Assembly (NCBI GenBank): GCA_040766105.1
Contig: JAXGRD010000001.1
Coordinates: 124,001-188,000 of the forward strand
Reading direction: 5' to 3'
From: JAXGRD01 sp040766105
GTDB taxonomy: Bacteria; Bacillota; Clostridia; Peptostreptococcales; Anaerovoracaceae
DNA: 64,000 nucleotides
The notes beneath the pieces were generated by a model. The model saw only the letters and a program-made list of their open reading frames with translations, did not search any database and was not told the DNA's origin. Positions 25,409-34,988 of this stretch are shown one piece after another; the first letter of the stretch is position 1; every line of letters begins with the position of its first letter. The position numbers and the translations under genes were made by a program.

Positions 25409-26944
25409 ATGATGAAAAAGAAGAGATCGACGTTTTTGTCGATTGTATTTGTGTTGTTTTTAGTCGCAGCATTGATTCCGGCACCCTTGGTTGCCCACGG
25501 AGTGCCATCTGAAACAGCCCCTGACAAGTTTTATCTTCCTCACTACGGTCTCAATACGGGAGACCAATCTATTGAGCTAGACCCCGCCATCACCGAGGAC
25601 AGTCATGTGATACCGGAAGGTTCCCAGACCACTTATTTCTCTGCCCATGTGCCGACCGGTGTAACCATGTCGGTCATACGTAATGGCGTCGAAGAGGCTA
25701 CAACCTTTGACAGCAGTGTCGGGTACTGGTATTCAAAACAAAATCATCTGACCGGTCAGCCTGATACTTACGTGGTGACCTTTTCGAAAGAAGGTGCGGA
25801 ATCCACGGTCTACACCTTTACTGTATCCGGTGGAACGCCGCCCCCCGCGGACGATACCTCTGTATACTCAATTCAACTATATGGGAATGACGGATCTCCT
25901 AACAGCCTCTGGGAAGAAGTCGAATGGGCACCTGATGGTGTTTCCACCCATACTTTCACCTTAACTAGTGAAATTAATTCCGCAAAACTTATTGTGCCCC
26001 TTCCCAGTTGGGTGACTGTTGCAGGAGCAGAGCTTAACGGAGAGGTTGTTAGTCCAACTATCCAATATCAAAATCAAGCCTATTTTTGGGAGGGTCCACC
26101 AACTTCTACCTTCCCATCCACCTACGAGTTTACCACATTAGCTAGAGACGGGGTAACCAAAAAGACCTACACCATAACCGTAGAAAAACCTGGGACACAA
26201 GGTAAAGAAGCTCAGGTATATGTCCGCCTATGGGATGAGGCCACTAACGACGATATCGCCCCGGGTCTATCCTATGTGACATACGACTACAATGTGGGTG
26301 ACACCGTATTTCTCAGCGATATTGCTAAGGATATCCCCGGCTATCAGCTGGTGGCAGGCCAGGATGAATCCTATCTCATCGAACAGGTGGATTGGAAGAT
26401 TACTCTACTATACGAAAAGCTGTTCCGAGTGGTGGAACGCCCCATGGCAATAGACAATATAAAAGACCAACTACCCAAGGAGTTCTTGAAAAAGTATCCG
26501 AAGGTTGTTGTTCGTGATATTTTCCTTGCCGATTTGCAGGGCAACCCCTTGGATGGCACAGATGCCAACGTACCCACGCAAGTTGAAGTCACGGTAAATC
26601 TTTCGGATTCCGACTTGGATCTAAGCCGCTTGGAGATTTTCCACCTGAAGGATGGCGGAACGTTGGAAACCATTAAGAACTTCTCCGTGAACAAGGAAAC
26701 AAAAGAAGTCACCTTTATGGCAACAGATTTTTCACCCTTCCTCTTTGCCAATGCCGCACCGGCAGTGGAACCGACTCCGCCTGCCACAACTACTGATCCG
26801 GCAGGAACAGTGACAAAAGTGACTACTGTAGATAAGACACCAAAGACAGGCGACGAGGGCTTGGCCGGTCTTGCAGCACTCTTGATGGTCATGGGTGCCG
26901 CCGGTTGTACCCTTTTAATCAAGCGCAAAAGAGAAAACATCTAA
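25409..26944 (+). CDS. sortase-anchored cell-surface protein
   Basis: The 511-residue protein has a signal peptide (about 1-30, ending near VAHG), two or three repeated beta-sandwich segments (motifs like TVYTFTVSGG and KKTYTITVEKPG at their ends), a region resembling bacterial Ig/MucBP-like modules, a Pro/Thr stretch and a C-terminal sorting signal: PKTGD, then a hydrophobic helix, then KRKREN. It should be linked to peptidoglycan by a sortase. The beta domains suggest adhesion or display, but no ligand can be named. It is a single gene with its own promoter and terminator. Confidence 0.85.
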   Translation: MMKKKRSTFLSIVFVLFLVAALIPAPLVAHGVPSETAPDKFYLPHYGLNTGDQSIELDPAITEDSHVIPEGSQTTYFSAHVPTGVTMSVIRNGVEEATTFDSSVGYWYSKQNHLTGQPDTYVVTFSKEGAESTVYTFTVSGGTPPPADDTSVYSIQLYGNDGSPNSLWEEVEWAPDGVSTHTFTLTSEINSAKLIVPLPSWVTVAGAELNGEVVSPTIQYQNQAYFWEGPPTSTFPSTYEFTTLARDGVTKKTYTITVEKPGTQGKEAQVYVRLWDEATNDDIAPGLSYVTYDYNVGDTVFLSDIAKDIPGYQLVAGQDESYLIEQVDWKITLLYEKLFRVVERPMAIDNIKDQLPKEFLKKYPKVVVRDIFLADLQGNPLDGTDANVPTQVEVTVNLSDSDLDLSRLEIFHLKDGGTLETIKNFSVNKETKEVTFMATDFSPFLFANAAPAVEPTPPATTTDPAGTVTKVTTVDKTPKTGDEGLAGLAALLMVMGAAGCTLLIKRKRENI

Positions 26945-26975
26945 CCCAACTCCTCATTGGGAAGTCACATTGAAG

Positions 26976-27004
26976 AAAGACCCCTGCCGGCAGCAGGGGT
27001 CTTT
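26976..27004 (+). terminator. terminator of the surface protein gene
   Basis: Perfect 12-bp stem (26976-26987 and 26993-27004) with a 5-nt loop, starting with AAAGA and ending CTTT. Confidence 0.9.
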
Positions 27005-27384
27005 CGGTTGAAACAGCATTAAATCTCCGCCGATTGCCAAACGAGATTTTCAAACATCTTTTTTATTTCTGTATTACTCCTATCAAATACTATAGTTGAG
27101 TTATGACTCAACCAGCTATTCTACTTTTTGAACATTATAATTTCCAAATGAGCCAGTGCGTTTGGTAATATATGGAACCTAGCTTCTCGTAATTTCTCTT
27201 TGCATACCTTTATCGACTTTTTGATGGTATTTTTTTCGAACTAAGCCAATATTACTGAAGCGCGACGATGGAGATTGTAATAGCATTGACTTTTTGTAGG
27301 TTTTTTTTACCTAATGACCCGATGGAGGTGCCGACTATTTATTCTACCCCCTCCGGTACCATCACCCATCCCCACCACGTTAAA
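27005..27384. other. AT-rich intergenic stretch with no intact gene
   Basis: No gene is supported here. Base composition is clearly more AT-rich than the neighbours up to about 27310. On the minus strand a frame runs for 70 or so codons with one internal stop (ending LVWQSAEI at about 27020), which could be the worn remnant of a gene, but the signal is weak. No repeat ends or target duplications were seen. Confidence 0.4.
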
Positions 27385-27411
27385 GAAGGGCCCGGCTAGT
27401 CCGGACCCTTC
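27385..27411 (-). terminator. terminator of the kdd-kamE operon
   Basis: Stem GAAGGG plus CCGG on each side of a short loop with one internal mismatch, followed on the minus strand by TTTAA. It lies about 40 nt beyond the kamE stop. Confidence 0.75.
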
Positions 27412-27449
27412 CTTAGGAGAAAAAGGAAAATGATAATGTGTAAGTTTAT

Positions 27450-28220
27450 TTAGGCTCTTCCACGTTTGACGATTTCCGTCAAAACGAAGGAGGCAACATC
27501 TTCCGCATAGGTATGGGAGCCGAAGCCGGCGTCATAGCCCAATTCCTGTGCCAATTCGTGGGAGATTCGAGGTCCGCCACAAATGAGAATCACCTTGTCT
27601 CGCAGGCCTTCCGCTTCCATAAGCTCGACCATGTTGGTCAAGTTCTGGATGTGGATGTCCTTCTGGGTAACCGTCTGGGAGATCAGGATGGCATCGGCGT
27701 TGACTTCCTTTGCCTTGGCAATGAGTTCTTCATTGGGCACCTGGCTTCCCATGTTGATGGCTTCAATGCCGTCGAATCGCTCCAGTCCGAAGTGGCCGTG
27801 GAATCCCTTCATGTTCATGATGGCGTCGATGCCGACGGTGTGGGCATCGCTGCCTGTGGATGCGCCTACCATGACAACGTCACGCTTGATGTTGTCCTTG
27901 ATGTACTGAGCACATTCCACTCGGTCCATAACATCCACTTCCACCTTGGTTACCTTAATGGAAGTGTAATCTACCGTATGCTGGCATTTTCCGTAGACGA
28001 TGAAGAAGGTGTATCCGCCGCCCATGTCTTTGGAATAGACTACTTGGGGCTCGTCAAAACCCATCTTCTTTGCCAACAGCCTTGCCGCCTCGGATGCCTC
28101 TTCACCGAAAGGAACGGGAAGGGTGAAGGCGAGTTCGGTCATGCCATCGTTCATGGTATCGCCATAGGGCTTTACCTTTGTCAAATCAACTTGAGAAGTT
28201 GCTACATTGTTCATAGTCAT
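27450..28220 (-). CDS. kamE: beta-lysine 5,6-aminomutase, beta subunit
   Basis: KamE carries the adenosylcobalamin-binding domain of lysine 5,6-aminomutase, which moves the terminal amino group of beta-lysine to make 3,5-diaminohexanoate. The B12 motif is GSDAHTVG with His127 as lower ligand, 11 residues before Lys138, which matches the spacing of the known PLP-binding lysine in this family. The length (256) is normal. The start overlaps the kamD stop by one base (TAATG), so subunits are translationally coupled. It is the last gene of the leftward operon. Confidence 0.96.
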   Translation of the reverse strand: MTMNNVATSQVDLTKVKPYGDTMNDGMTELAFTLPVPFGEEASEAARLLAKKMGFDEPQVVYSKDMGGGYTFFIVYGKCQHTVDYTSIKVTKVEVDVMDRVECAQYIKDNIKRDVVMVGASTGSDAHTVGIDAIMNMKGFHGHFGLERFDGIEAINMGSQVPNEELIAKAKEVNADAILISQTVTQKDIHIQNLTNMVELMEAEGLRDKVILICGGPRISHELAQELGYDAGFGSHTYAEDVASFVLTEIVKRGRA

Positions 28221-29776
28221 TATTTTGCACCTCCCATCATCAGAGGAATAAACGGATTGATATACTGGTCATCCTTCATGCAAACACCATCTAGGCCCTT
28301 GCCGCCATCTCGAGGTCTCTTGACCCCACCGAACTTGCCGTGCTCTATGGTGGTGAACAGGCCATCCTTCTCAATTTGCAGGAGCAACTGCTCTGCGTCC
28401 TTCAGGACTTCCTGGGCACGCTTCTGCATGATGCCACCTTCCTTGTACTCCACCTCTGCCCCTAGGTCGCGGGCATTGTTGAAGATGTAGGATGCATTTT
28501 CGATGGACAGATATCTGTCCTGCATGTGGGGCGTGTGGATAGCTTCCGTGGGCATTCCCAAAAGCTGGAGAGACTGTCCGGACCATACGGCGATCAGGTT
28601 GAAGAGCGCGTCTTGGATGTGACCCTTGAAGATGTTCCCCGTCATAAACTTGGTGGGGGGCATGTACTTCAAAGGCGCCTTGGGGAAGATTTCTCTTGCC
28701 ATGATTGCCTGTGCCAGCTCGTAGAGGAATCCGTTTTCAATGTCGGGATCCATCTCAAATGCGTGGCCAAGACCCATCTGCTCTTCCTTGATGTTTGCCA
28801 AAACTGCAAACTGCTCATTGATGAACTGGGATGCGGTTACGGTGTATGCGGAGTCAAATGCATCGTCCGTTGTCAGGTAGTTGTCTTCCCCGGAGTTGAA
28901 GATGATGCCACTGTATCCGATGATGACTCTGGAGAAGAATTGGTCGATGAGAGTACGCTGCATGTTGATGTCTCTAAAGAGAATTCCGTAGAGGGCATCG
29001 TTGAGCATTACATCCAACCGCTCCATGGCTCCCATGGCAGCGATTTCCGCCATACACATGCCGGAGGAATAGTTGCAAAGTCGTACGTACTTGCCGTTCT
29101 CTTCTCCCACCTTATCCAAGGCCTTACGCATGATGCGGAAGTTTTCCTGTGTGGCATAGGTGCCGCCGAAGCCTTCCGTCGTCGGTCCGTAGGGCACGTA
29201 GTCCAGAAGACTCTGGGCTGTAGTACGAATGACGGCGATGATGTCTGCGCCCTGTCTTGCTGCCGCTTCTGCCTGCACTACGTCCTCGTAGATATTGCCC
29301 GTTGCAACGATAACATAGAGATAGGGCTGCTTGCCTTCTCCTATAGTGTTGATGTATTCTTCTCGCTTGGCCGTCTGCTTTCGAATGTCCGCCAATGTTT
29401 TTTCGATGATGGGCATCAAAGCATCTTCCACTTCTTGGGCAGATGCCGTGGGAAGTTGAGTTATCTGCAGTTCCCCCTCGGACACCTTCTCGGCGATTTC
29501 CTGGGGAGAGAGCCCCGTCTGAACCATGGCATTTCCCATCCAGAAGGCTGCGCCTCTGGGAAGTCCGCCTGCATCCTTGATTTGATCCACCACTACGTTT
29601 GGTAGGGGTGTTTCCACATCATCAATGCCGTCAACGCCCAAGAGCCGCAGTACGGTTCTCTCGGTGCTGACTGTGGTGTGCCTTTCGATGAAGCTCTGCA
29701 TATCCTTGGCAATTCTTCCGGCACAGGATCTGGCACTTCCGATTACTTTTGGATCGAGATTCAATTTACTTTTCAT
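28220..29776 (-). CDS. kamD: beta-lysine 5,6-aminomutase, alpha subunit
   Basis: The 518-residue alpha subunit forms the barrel that holds PLP phosphate and substrate above the cobalamin of KamE. The protein begins MKSKLNLDPKVIGSARSCA and keeps the family's length and features, such as RHTTVSTERTVLRLLGVDG and VPYGPTTEGFGGTYATQENF. It follows kamC by 11 nt. The role in lysine fermentation is established for the family (Clostridium, Fusobacterium). Confidence 0.96.
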   Translation of the reverse strand: MKSKLNLDPKVIGSARSCAGRIAKDMQSFIERHTTVSTERTVLRLLGVDGIDDVETPLPNVVVDQIKDAGGLPRGAAFWMGNAMVQTGLSPQEIAEKVSEGELQITQLPTASAQEVEDALMPIIEKTLADIRKQTAKREEYINTIGEGKQPYLYVIVATGNIYEDVVQAEAAARQGADIIAVIRTTAQSLLDYVPYGPTTEGFGGTYATQENFRIMRKALDKVGEENGKYVRLCNYSSGMCMAEIAAMGAMERLDVMLNDALYGILFRDINMQRTLIDQFFSRVIIGYSGIIFNSGEDNYLTTDDAFDSAYTVTASQFINEQFAVLANIKEEQMGLGHAFEMDPDIENGFLYELAQAIMAREIFPKAPLKYMPPTKFMTGNIFKGHIQDALFNLIAVWSGQSLQLLGMPTEAIHTPHMQDRYLSIENASYIFNNARDLGAEVEYKEGGIMQKRAQEVLKDAEQLLLQIEKDGLFTTIEHGKFGGVKRPRDGGKGLDGVCMKDDQYINPFIPLMMGGAK

Positions 29777-29787
29777 CCTAATCTCCT

Positions 29788-31428
29788 TTACTGTTTCAAA
29801 TATTCTTTCGCTTTATTTATGATCTCATCGCCGATTCCTAACATCTTGGCGATGTTCAATGCATCTTTGGGGATTTCCCCTTCTCCTTCCACCTCTCTGA
29901 GCCTGTAGTCCATGTATTTTCCGATGATGTCGATTCGGCTCTTTCGGTCGGCGTATTTGATTTCCTTATTCAGTTTGTCAAAGTCTGCGTTAGCCAGCCC
30001 GACCACCTGCATGTTCCTCACGGAATCCCCGGCAGTATGAACGTCAAAGTGTGTGGTAATCATGGTGATGAAGTTCTTGTCCTTTAGATAATCCACCAGA
30101 CTTCTGGTGAGTGCCAAGCCCTCGATGGGATTGGTTCCGCTGGCAATTTCATCCACCAAGATCAGAGATCTGTCCTTGCTGTGGTCCAAAATTTCTTTCA
30201 GCTCTTCCATTTCGCTGCCAAAACTGGAAAGACCCCTCTCCAGGGATTGACTGTCTCCGATGAGCATCTGCATGTAGGCGGATAAGCCTATCTTTACATG
30301 CTTCGCCGGAACGAAGTAGCCATACTGTGTCATAACTGCAATGAGGCCGACCAACTTCAGCGTCACGGTCTTGCCACCCATATTGGCTCCCGTGATACAG
30401 CTAACCCCCGGCTCCAAGAGAATACTGATGGGGATGTATGATTTGTCCTTTGCCGTGAGAAGATCCTCCACATAGATGTGTCTCCCCTCATGGATTTCCA
30501 TTCGGTATTCCTCGATGATTTCCGGCTGTGTGCAGTTGTTCCGCACCGCATACACCGCCTTTGCCAAGGTCAGATCCAGTTTGCCGATCCTCTTGCAGTT
30601 GTCTGCGAGAAGAGCATGCTTCTTCCAAACTTCTCTGGACAACTCTTCCCGGATACGCTCTTCTTCCACCTCCAACAACCCGTTGATGTCCTCTATCTTC
30701 TCCCGAATCTTGTCGGTTTTTGGATCCGACCGAAGGGAAAAGGTGACGGACATGTAGTCCTGATCTGTAATTTCCAAGTAGGGAATTTCGCTAAGCCTTT
30801 GGACCTCTTCAGTATCCCCCTTGGATACGGTGGTGTCGAACTTGGGCGTGAGGCTCACACCATGTGCGGCCTTGATTTCGTCCTTAATCCCTTTTTGTTC
30901 CCGGCGAAGGGCGATTTCCATCTGCCGTTTTTCCCCTCTCAGGGCAACCAGCTTTTCGGAAAATTCTTCATAGATATAGAAGGTGCCCAGCCGATCCCCT
31001 CGAGGATCCAAGCGGTCCAACAAACAGGTGACGTCCCGAGGGATAAATTCATCGGGGATGTGTGCCTTCGCCTTCTTCAACAGAGCAATCAGCTCCGTCA
31101 TTTCCAGCAGAAGCATCTTCAACTCAAAGAGTTCCACCACCGACAGCGTATTGTCCTTGCTTCTGGTGATGGTGTAGGAGACGTCCTTTATGTCGTGAAA
31201 AACCTTGGCATAGATGTCACTGTGAAGCTCCTCTTCCTTGGAGTACAGATCCATCATCCATTGAATTCGCTGAAACTCTTCCTTTAGCTTCTCTTCTTCA
31301 CCGGGAAAAAAGGGCTTCTGTTCCTTCAGCGCTTTCTTTCCGAAGGGTGTGCCCAGATGAAGTTGAGAAATGACATAGTCCAGTCCCGCTTCTCTTCTTG
31401 TTTTTACGTTTGCCAATCGCCTGTTCAT
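29788..31428 (-). CDS. kamC: KamC, MutS-like ATPase of the lysine fermentation cluster
   Basis: The 546-residue protein looks like the core and ATPase domains of MutS without the mismatch-recognition domain. Walker A is TGANMGGKTVT (near 345) and Walker B is LILVDEIASGT (near 418). Such genes occur constantly in lysine-fermentation clusters as kamC and are thought to serve the aminomutase, perhaps in reactivation, rather than DNA repair. The gene lies between kamB and kamD with gaps of 9 and 11 nt, supporting a pathway role. The biochemical function is not proven. Confidence 0.9.
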   Translation of the reverse strand: MNRRLANVKTRREAGLDYVISQLHLGTPFGKKALKEQKPFFPGEEEKLKEEFQRIQWMMDLYSKEEELHSDIYAKVFHDIKDVSYTITRSKDNTLSVVELFELKMLLLEMTELIALLKKAKAHIPDEFIPRDVTCLLDRLDPRGDRLGTFYIYEEFSEKLVALRGEKRQMEIALRREQKGIKDEIKAAHGVSLTPKFDTTVSKGDTEEVQRLSEIPYLEITDQDYMSVTFSLRSDPKTDKIREKIEDINGLLEVEEERIREELSREVWKKHALLADNCKRIGKLDLTLAKAVYAVRNNCTQPEIIEEYRMEIHEGRHIYVEDLLTAKDKSYIPISILLEPGVSCITGANMGGKTVTLKLVGLIAVMTQYGYFVPAKHVKIGLSAYMQMLIGDSQSLERGLSSFGSEMEELKEILDHSKDRSLILVDEIASGTNPIEGLALTRSLVDYLKDKNFITMITTHFDVHTAGDSVRNMQVVGLANADFDKLNKEIKYADRKSRIDIIGKYMDYRLREVEGEGEIPKDALNIAKMLGIGDEIINKAKEYLKQ

Positions 31429-31437
31429 AGTTACCTC

Positions 31438-32454
31438 CTAAAGTCTCACATCGATCACCGGTATCTGGGGGATGGCCTCTTGTACGGCATCCAATAGTGT
31501 GTGGTGGTCAAAGGCATAGCCCCCGGGTGAAAAGGGATTGACCGTAATGGCCGCAACTTTGATGTTCTGCAGCACGCTGATCTTTAGTCCCTTTTTTATC
31601 CATTTCTGCCAGGATATATCGTCTATGAAAACCTTCGTAGGGTCCTTTAGGATAAAGCGTATGTTTTTTAGTTTCTTTGGCGTAATATCTTCGATCACGC
31701 TTTTGGTGAAGGCACCGGGAAGATACACATATTCCGTATCTTCCCCTATCGCCTCGTCCAAAAATCTTCCACTGCTCAAGCCCGTCTTGAGATCCAATGC
31801 CTCTACCCATTGGCGAGATATCACAAGGATGGGGTCATCCTTTTTCCGTTCCTGAATCTCTCCCAAGGCACGTTCATCTGTGAAGACAGGCAGGCTGTAG
31901 AGATCGACAATGTGTGCAGTCTGGGCAACTACCCGGTTCATGCTTCTGGACAAGACCGCGCCGGTAGCTATGATTATGGCGTCGGAGGTGTCCGGTGCAG
32001 CGATGGATTTACGATCTATTGCTCCATCGATGAGAATGAATTCGGCTCCCAACTCTTCCATTTCTCTGCACATCTTCTTGGTTTCAGCCGTAGCCAGGGG
32101 GCCTGCAATCTGCACATAACCGCTTTCTGCCACCCTGCAGAGGAGAACTTCCCCCATGGATGTGCGATAGTTGGTCATGCGCAATATTTCCAGCCCCGTT
32201 TCCGCCAAGTCATATAGTATCCTGGGGACGGAGACAATGGTCCCCTCCTCCAGGTATACTTTCGGTTTGTCAGTGCCTGTGACCAAATCCGTATTCTCGC
32301 CGTCTCTTCCCGTGGAGGTGACACCTAAAACGATGCCTTCGTCCATAGCCTCTTCAATTAAGTAGTTGAGGGTCGTTGTCTTCCCTGCATTCTTGGCCAT
32401 GCCCACGATGGAGACTGTATTGTATTTTTCTTTCAGATCGGTCATCAGTCCCAT
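31438..32454 (-). CDS. kamB: KamB, P-loop protein of the lysine fermentation cluster
   Basis: A 338-residue protein with a Walker A-type loop at the N-terminus (GMAKNAGKTTTLN, residues 18-30) and several acidic strands ending in Asp, as in P-loop NTPases. It belongs to the conserved KamB group found next to aminomutase genes. A role with KamC in helping or reactivating the radical enzymes is proposed in the field and is inference here. It lies 15 nt after kamA. Confidence 0.87.
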   Translation of the reverse strand: MGLMTDLKEKYNTVSIVGMAKNAGKTTTLNYLIEEAMDEGIVLGVTSTGRDGENTDLVTGTDKPKVYLEEGTIVSVPRILYDLAETGLEILRMTNYRTSMGEVLLCRVAESGYVQIAGPLATAETKKMCREMEELGAEFILIDGAIDRKSIAAPDTSDAIIIATGAVLSRSMNRVVAQTAHIVDLYSLPVFTDERALGEIQERKKDDPILVISRQWVEALDLKTGLSSGRFLDEAIGEDTEYVYLPGAFTKSVIEDITPKKLKNIRFILKDPTKVFIDDISWQKWIKKGLKISVLQNIKVAAITVNPFSPGGYAFDHHTLLDAVQEAIPQIPVIDVRL

Positions 32455-32469
32455 ATTTGTTTCCTGTTC

Positions 32470-33729
32470 TTACTTTTCGTTACGCTGATGTCTCTTCAAG
32501 CCCATGGGCTCCATGGACATTCTTTCTCCCGCCAGCAGTCCGGCAACACCTTCGTAATGGTATTCCTTCTTGCCTGTGCAGTAGTCGCAGGTGCACTCCA
32601 CGTCTTCCATGTGTTCCGGCTCGGAGTATGTGGTGATAACGCCTTCGTAGTTTCGAAGAACAACCTTGTCCGGTCCCTGGGAAATAACGTACTGGGGCAT
32701 AACCGGTGTCTTTCCGCCGCCGCCGGGAGCATCCACAACGAATGTGGGTACTGCATATCCGGAGGTATGGCCGCGAAGGGATTCGATGATTTCGATGCCC
32801 TTTGCCACCTTTGTTCGGAAGTGCTCGATGCCCAGAGAAAGGTCACACTGATAGATGTAGTAAGGTCTTACTCTGTTCTTAACCAGATTGTGAACCAGGT
32901 CTCTCATAATGTGGGGACAGTCGTTTACGCCTCTTAAGAGAACGGACTGGTTGCCCAAGGGGATGCCCGCATCCGCCAATTTTCTGCACGCTTCTGCCGC
33001 TTCCGGAGTGATTTCCTTGGAGTGGTTGAAGTGTGTGTTGAGCCAGATGGGGTGATATTTTTTCAGCATGTCGCAGAGTTTGTCTGTGATTCTCTGGGGC
33101 ATAACCACGGGGGTTCTGGATCCCAGTCTGACGATTTCTACGTGGTCGATTTTTCTCAGCTCGCTGATGATGTATTCCAAAGTGTCATCTTCTACGCAGA
33201 GGCAGTCGCCACCGGAGAGGAGTACGTCACGTACTTCCGGTGTGTTGCGGATGTATTCGATACATTCATTGATGTCGTCTCTCGTTCGGATGCCGTCGGT
33301 TTCTCCCGCCAATCTTCGCCTGGTACAGTGTCTGCAGTACATGGAGCACTGGTCTGTTATGAGGAAGAGAACCCTGTCGGGATATCTGTGTGTCAGCCCC
33401 GGTGCCGGAGAGTCTTCGTCTTCATGGAGGGGGTCAAGCATGTCCGCTTCTCCCCTGTGCGTCTCCGCCAGTGTGGGAACGGCCTGCATTCTTACCGGAC
33501 ATCTGGGATCGTCGGGATCCATGAGGGATGCATAGTAAGGTGTGATTCCTACACGGAACCCGTCCATAACCTTTGTGATATCTTCTCTTTCCTTCTCGGT
33601 CAGGTTGATGACCGATCCGATAGCCTCAACCGTTGTCAGTCTGTTGCCGATTTGCCATCGCCAATCGTTCCACTGCTCGTCGGTTACATCTTTCCAAAGA
33701 GGCACTTCTTTCCAATTTCTGATTGCCAT
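32470..33729 (-). CDS. kamA: lysine 2,3-aminomutase
   Basis: A radical SAM, PLP-dependent enzyme that converts L-lysine to L-beta-lysine, the first step of lysine fermentation. The cluster cysteines C128, C132 and C135 lie in CSMYCRHCTRRR, the PLP lysine is K340 in GGGGKTPV, and substrate-contacting acidic residues sit in YQCDLS and VVDAPGG. The C-terminal CTCDYC provides zinc ligands. The length of 419 matches the clostridial enzyme. It follows kdd by 37 nt. Confidence 0.97.
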   Translation of the reverse strand: MAIRNWKEVPLWKDVTDEQWNDWRWQIGNRLTTVEAIGSVINLTEKEREDITKVMDGFRVGITPYYASLMDPDDPRCPVRMQAVPTLAETHRGEADMLDPLHEDEDSPAPGLTHRYPDRVLFLITDQCSMYCRHCTRRRLAGETDGIRTRDDINECIEYIRNTPEVRDVLLSGGDCLCVEDDTLEYIISELRKIDHVEIVRLGSRTPVVMPQRITDKLCDMLKKYHPIWLNTHFNHSKEITPEAAEACRKLADAGIPLGNQSVLLRGVNDCPHIMRDLVHNLVKNRVRPYYIYQCDLSLGIEHFRTKVAKGIEIIESLRGHTSGYAVPTFVVDAPGGGGKTPVMPQYVISQGPDKVVLRNYEGVITTYSEPEHMEDVECTCDYCTGKKEYHYEGVAGLLAGERMSMEPMGLKRHQRNEK

Positions 33730-33766
33730 GTTTATTTACTCCTTTTCTTGTAATCTCTTGAGAAGA

Positions 33767-34804
33767 TTACGCATACATCTTTTGGAACATATCTCGCATA
33801 ACTTTGCTTTCTCTCAGGATTTCCAAGGTTACATCTGCATGTCCCTTGCAGTATCCGTTACCTACAATCATGGTCACGTCTTTTCCGACACCTTCCGCTC
33901 CCAGTGCAGCCTTTGTAAAGCTGGTAGCCATGGAGAAGAAGTATACGGTTCCGTCATCCTTACAGGAGAGAATGGAACTCATCTCTGTATTTTCGATGTT
34001 TACTACGTTGATTACTACATCAGCCAGTTCTCCGTCAGTGACTTCCATGACCTTCTCGTACATTCCCACTGCATCCGTTGCATCGAAGGAGAAGTATACG
34101 TCAGCAAAGCCTAAGCTCTTTGCTCTGTCCAGAGATTTCTGGGAGTGGGCTACGCAGATAACTCTACCCTTTTCTCCCGCTTGCTTCTTGGCTTCGTACA
34201 TGCAGAGCATGCCGGACTTTCCGCCGCCGCCGATGATGACTACAGTGTCGCCTTCTTTAACCAGTTTTCTTGTCTGTGCCGGTGCACCTGCAACGTCCAA
34301 TGCGGAGAGGGCCAAACCTTCTTCCATATCATCGGGAAGCTTTGCATAGATGCCGCTTTGGAAGAGGATTGCCTGTCCCTTAATGTCCACCTGATCGATG
34401 TCCGGTCTTACGGCAATAATTTCTTCGATTACCAGCGGTGTAAGGGAGAGGGATACCAAGGTCGCAATCTTGTCGCCAACTGCCAGGTCGCCTACATAGT
34501 TCTCACCGATTTCCTTTACGGTTCCAATGAGCATTCCGCCGGATCCTGTCCAGGGGTTCTTATGCTTTCCTGCCTTTTCAACGATTCCCATCATGATCTT
34601 CTTGATCTCTTCCACATCTCCGTTTGCTCTTCTCTCGATTTCCGTAAAAGATGCGGAGTCTACGTTGAGAGTCTTCACGTCGATGAGTACTTCGTTGTCA
34701 TAGAGCTCATCCATGTTGTTGTCCAAAACATCTGCCGGCTGGGGCAAAACGCCTTTGGGTGAAACGACTCTGTGTGTTCCGTAAGGGGATCCTTTTTTCT
34801 GCAT
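33767..34804 (-). CDS. kdd: L-erythro-3,5-diaminohexanoate dehydrogenase
   Basis: Kdd oxidises 3,5-diaminohexanoate to 5-amino-3-oxohexanoate with NAD(P). The 345-residue protein keeps the nucleotide-binding loop VIIGGGGKSGML (189-200) and the family segment GKHKNPWTGSGGM (79-91). GGAGG precedes the ATG. It is first in the leftward operon, 79 nt downstream of a sigma-54 promoter. The neighbouring activator gene encodes a diverged copy of this protein as its sensor. Confidence 0.95.
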   Translation of the reverse strand: MQKKGSPYGTHRVVSPKGVLPQPADVLDNNMDELYDNEVLIDVKTLNVDSASFTEIERRANGDVEEIKKIMMGIVEKAGKHKNPWTGSGGMLIGTVKEIGENYVGDLAVGDKIATLVSLSLTPLVIEEIIAVRPDIDQVDIKGQAILFQSGIYAKLPDDMEEGLALSALDVAGAPAQTRKLVKEGDTVVIIGGGGKSGMLCMYEAKKQAGEKGRVICVAHSQKSLDRAKSLGFADVYFSFDATDAVGMYEKVMEVTDGELADVVINVVNIENTEMSSILSCKDDGTVYFFSMATSFTKAALGAEGVGKDVTMIVGNGYCKGHADVTLEILRESKVMRDMFQKMYA

Positions 34805-34882
34805 AATTTTTTTCCTCCTATATTCATGTAATGGTTGAATATCTTACGCTTTTGCGCAATTTTCACGTTGCACTATATAGTA

Positions 34883-34898
34883 GCAATTTGCGTGCCAT
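34883..34898 (-). promoter_or_regulatory. sigma-54 promoter of the kdd-kamABCDE operon
   Basis: On the minus strand TGGCAC (34893-34898), five bases, then TTGCT (34883-34887): a full match to the -24/-12 consensus. It faces kdd, and activator sites lie just upstream. Confidence 0.92.
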
Positions 34899-34956
34899 TC
34901 CCTTGCCGGGGAAGAATGGGAGTATTCCTAGGCTTACAGGAGGTAGGAAAACAAAA

Positions 34957-34976
34957 ATGAACCTATTCAGGTTCAT
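34957..34976. promoter_or_regulatory. activator-binding palindrome, site 1
   Basis: A 20-bp palindrome with perfect arms ATGAACCT and AGGTTCAT around ATTC. It lies about 70 bp upstream of the -24 box, the usual place for an enhancer bound by a sigma-54 activator. Confidence 0.75.
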
Positions 34977-34988
34977 TCTCGCTTTTTG

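Noticed and set aside
29788..31428. Reading the MutS-like gene as DNA mismatch repair
   Set aside because: The mismatch-recognition domain is absent, and the gene sits inside the kam operon like kamC elsewhere.
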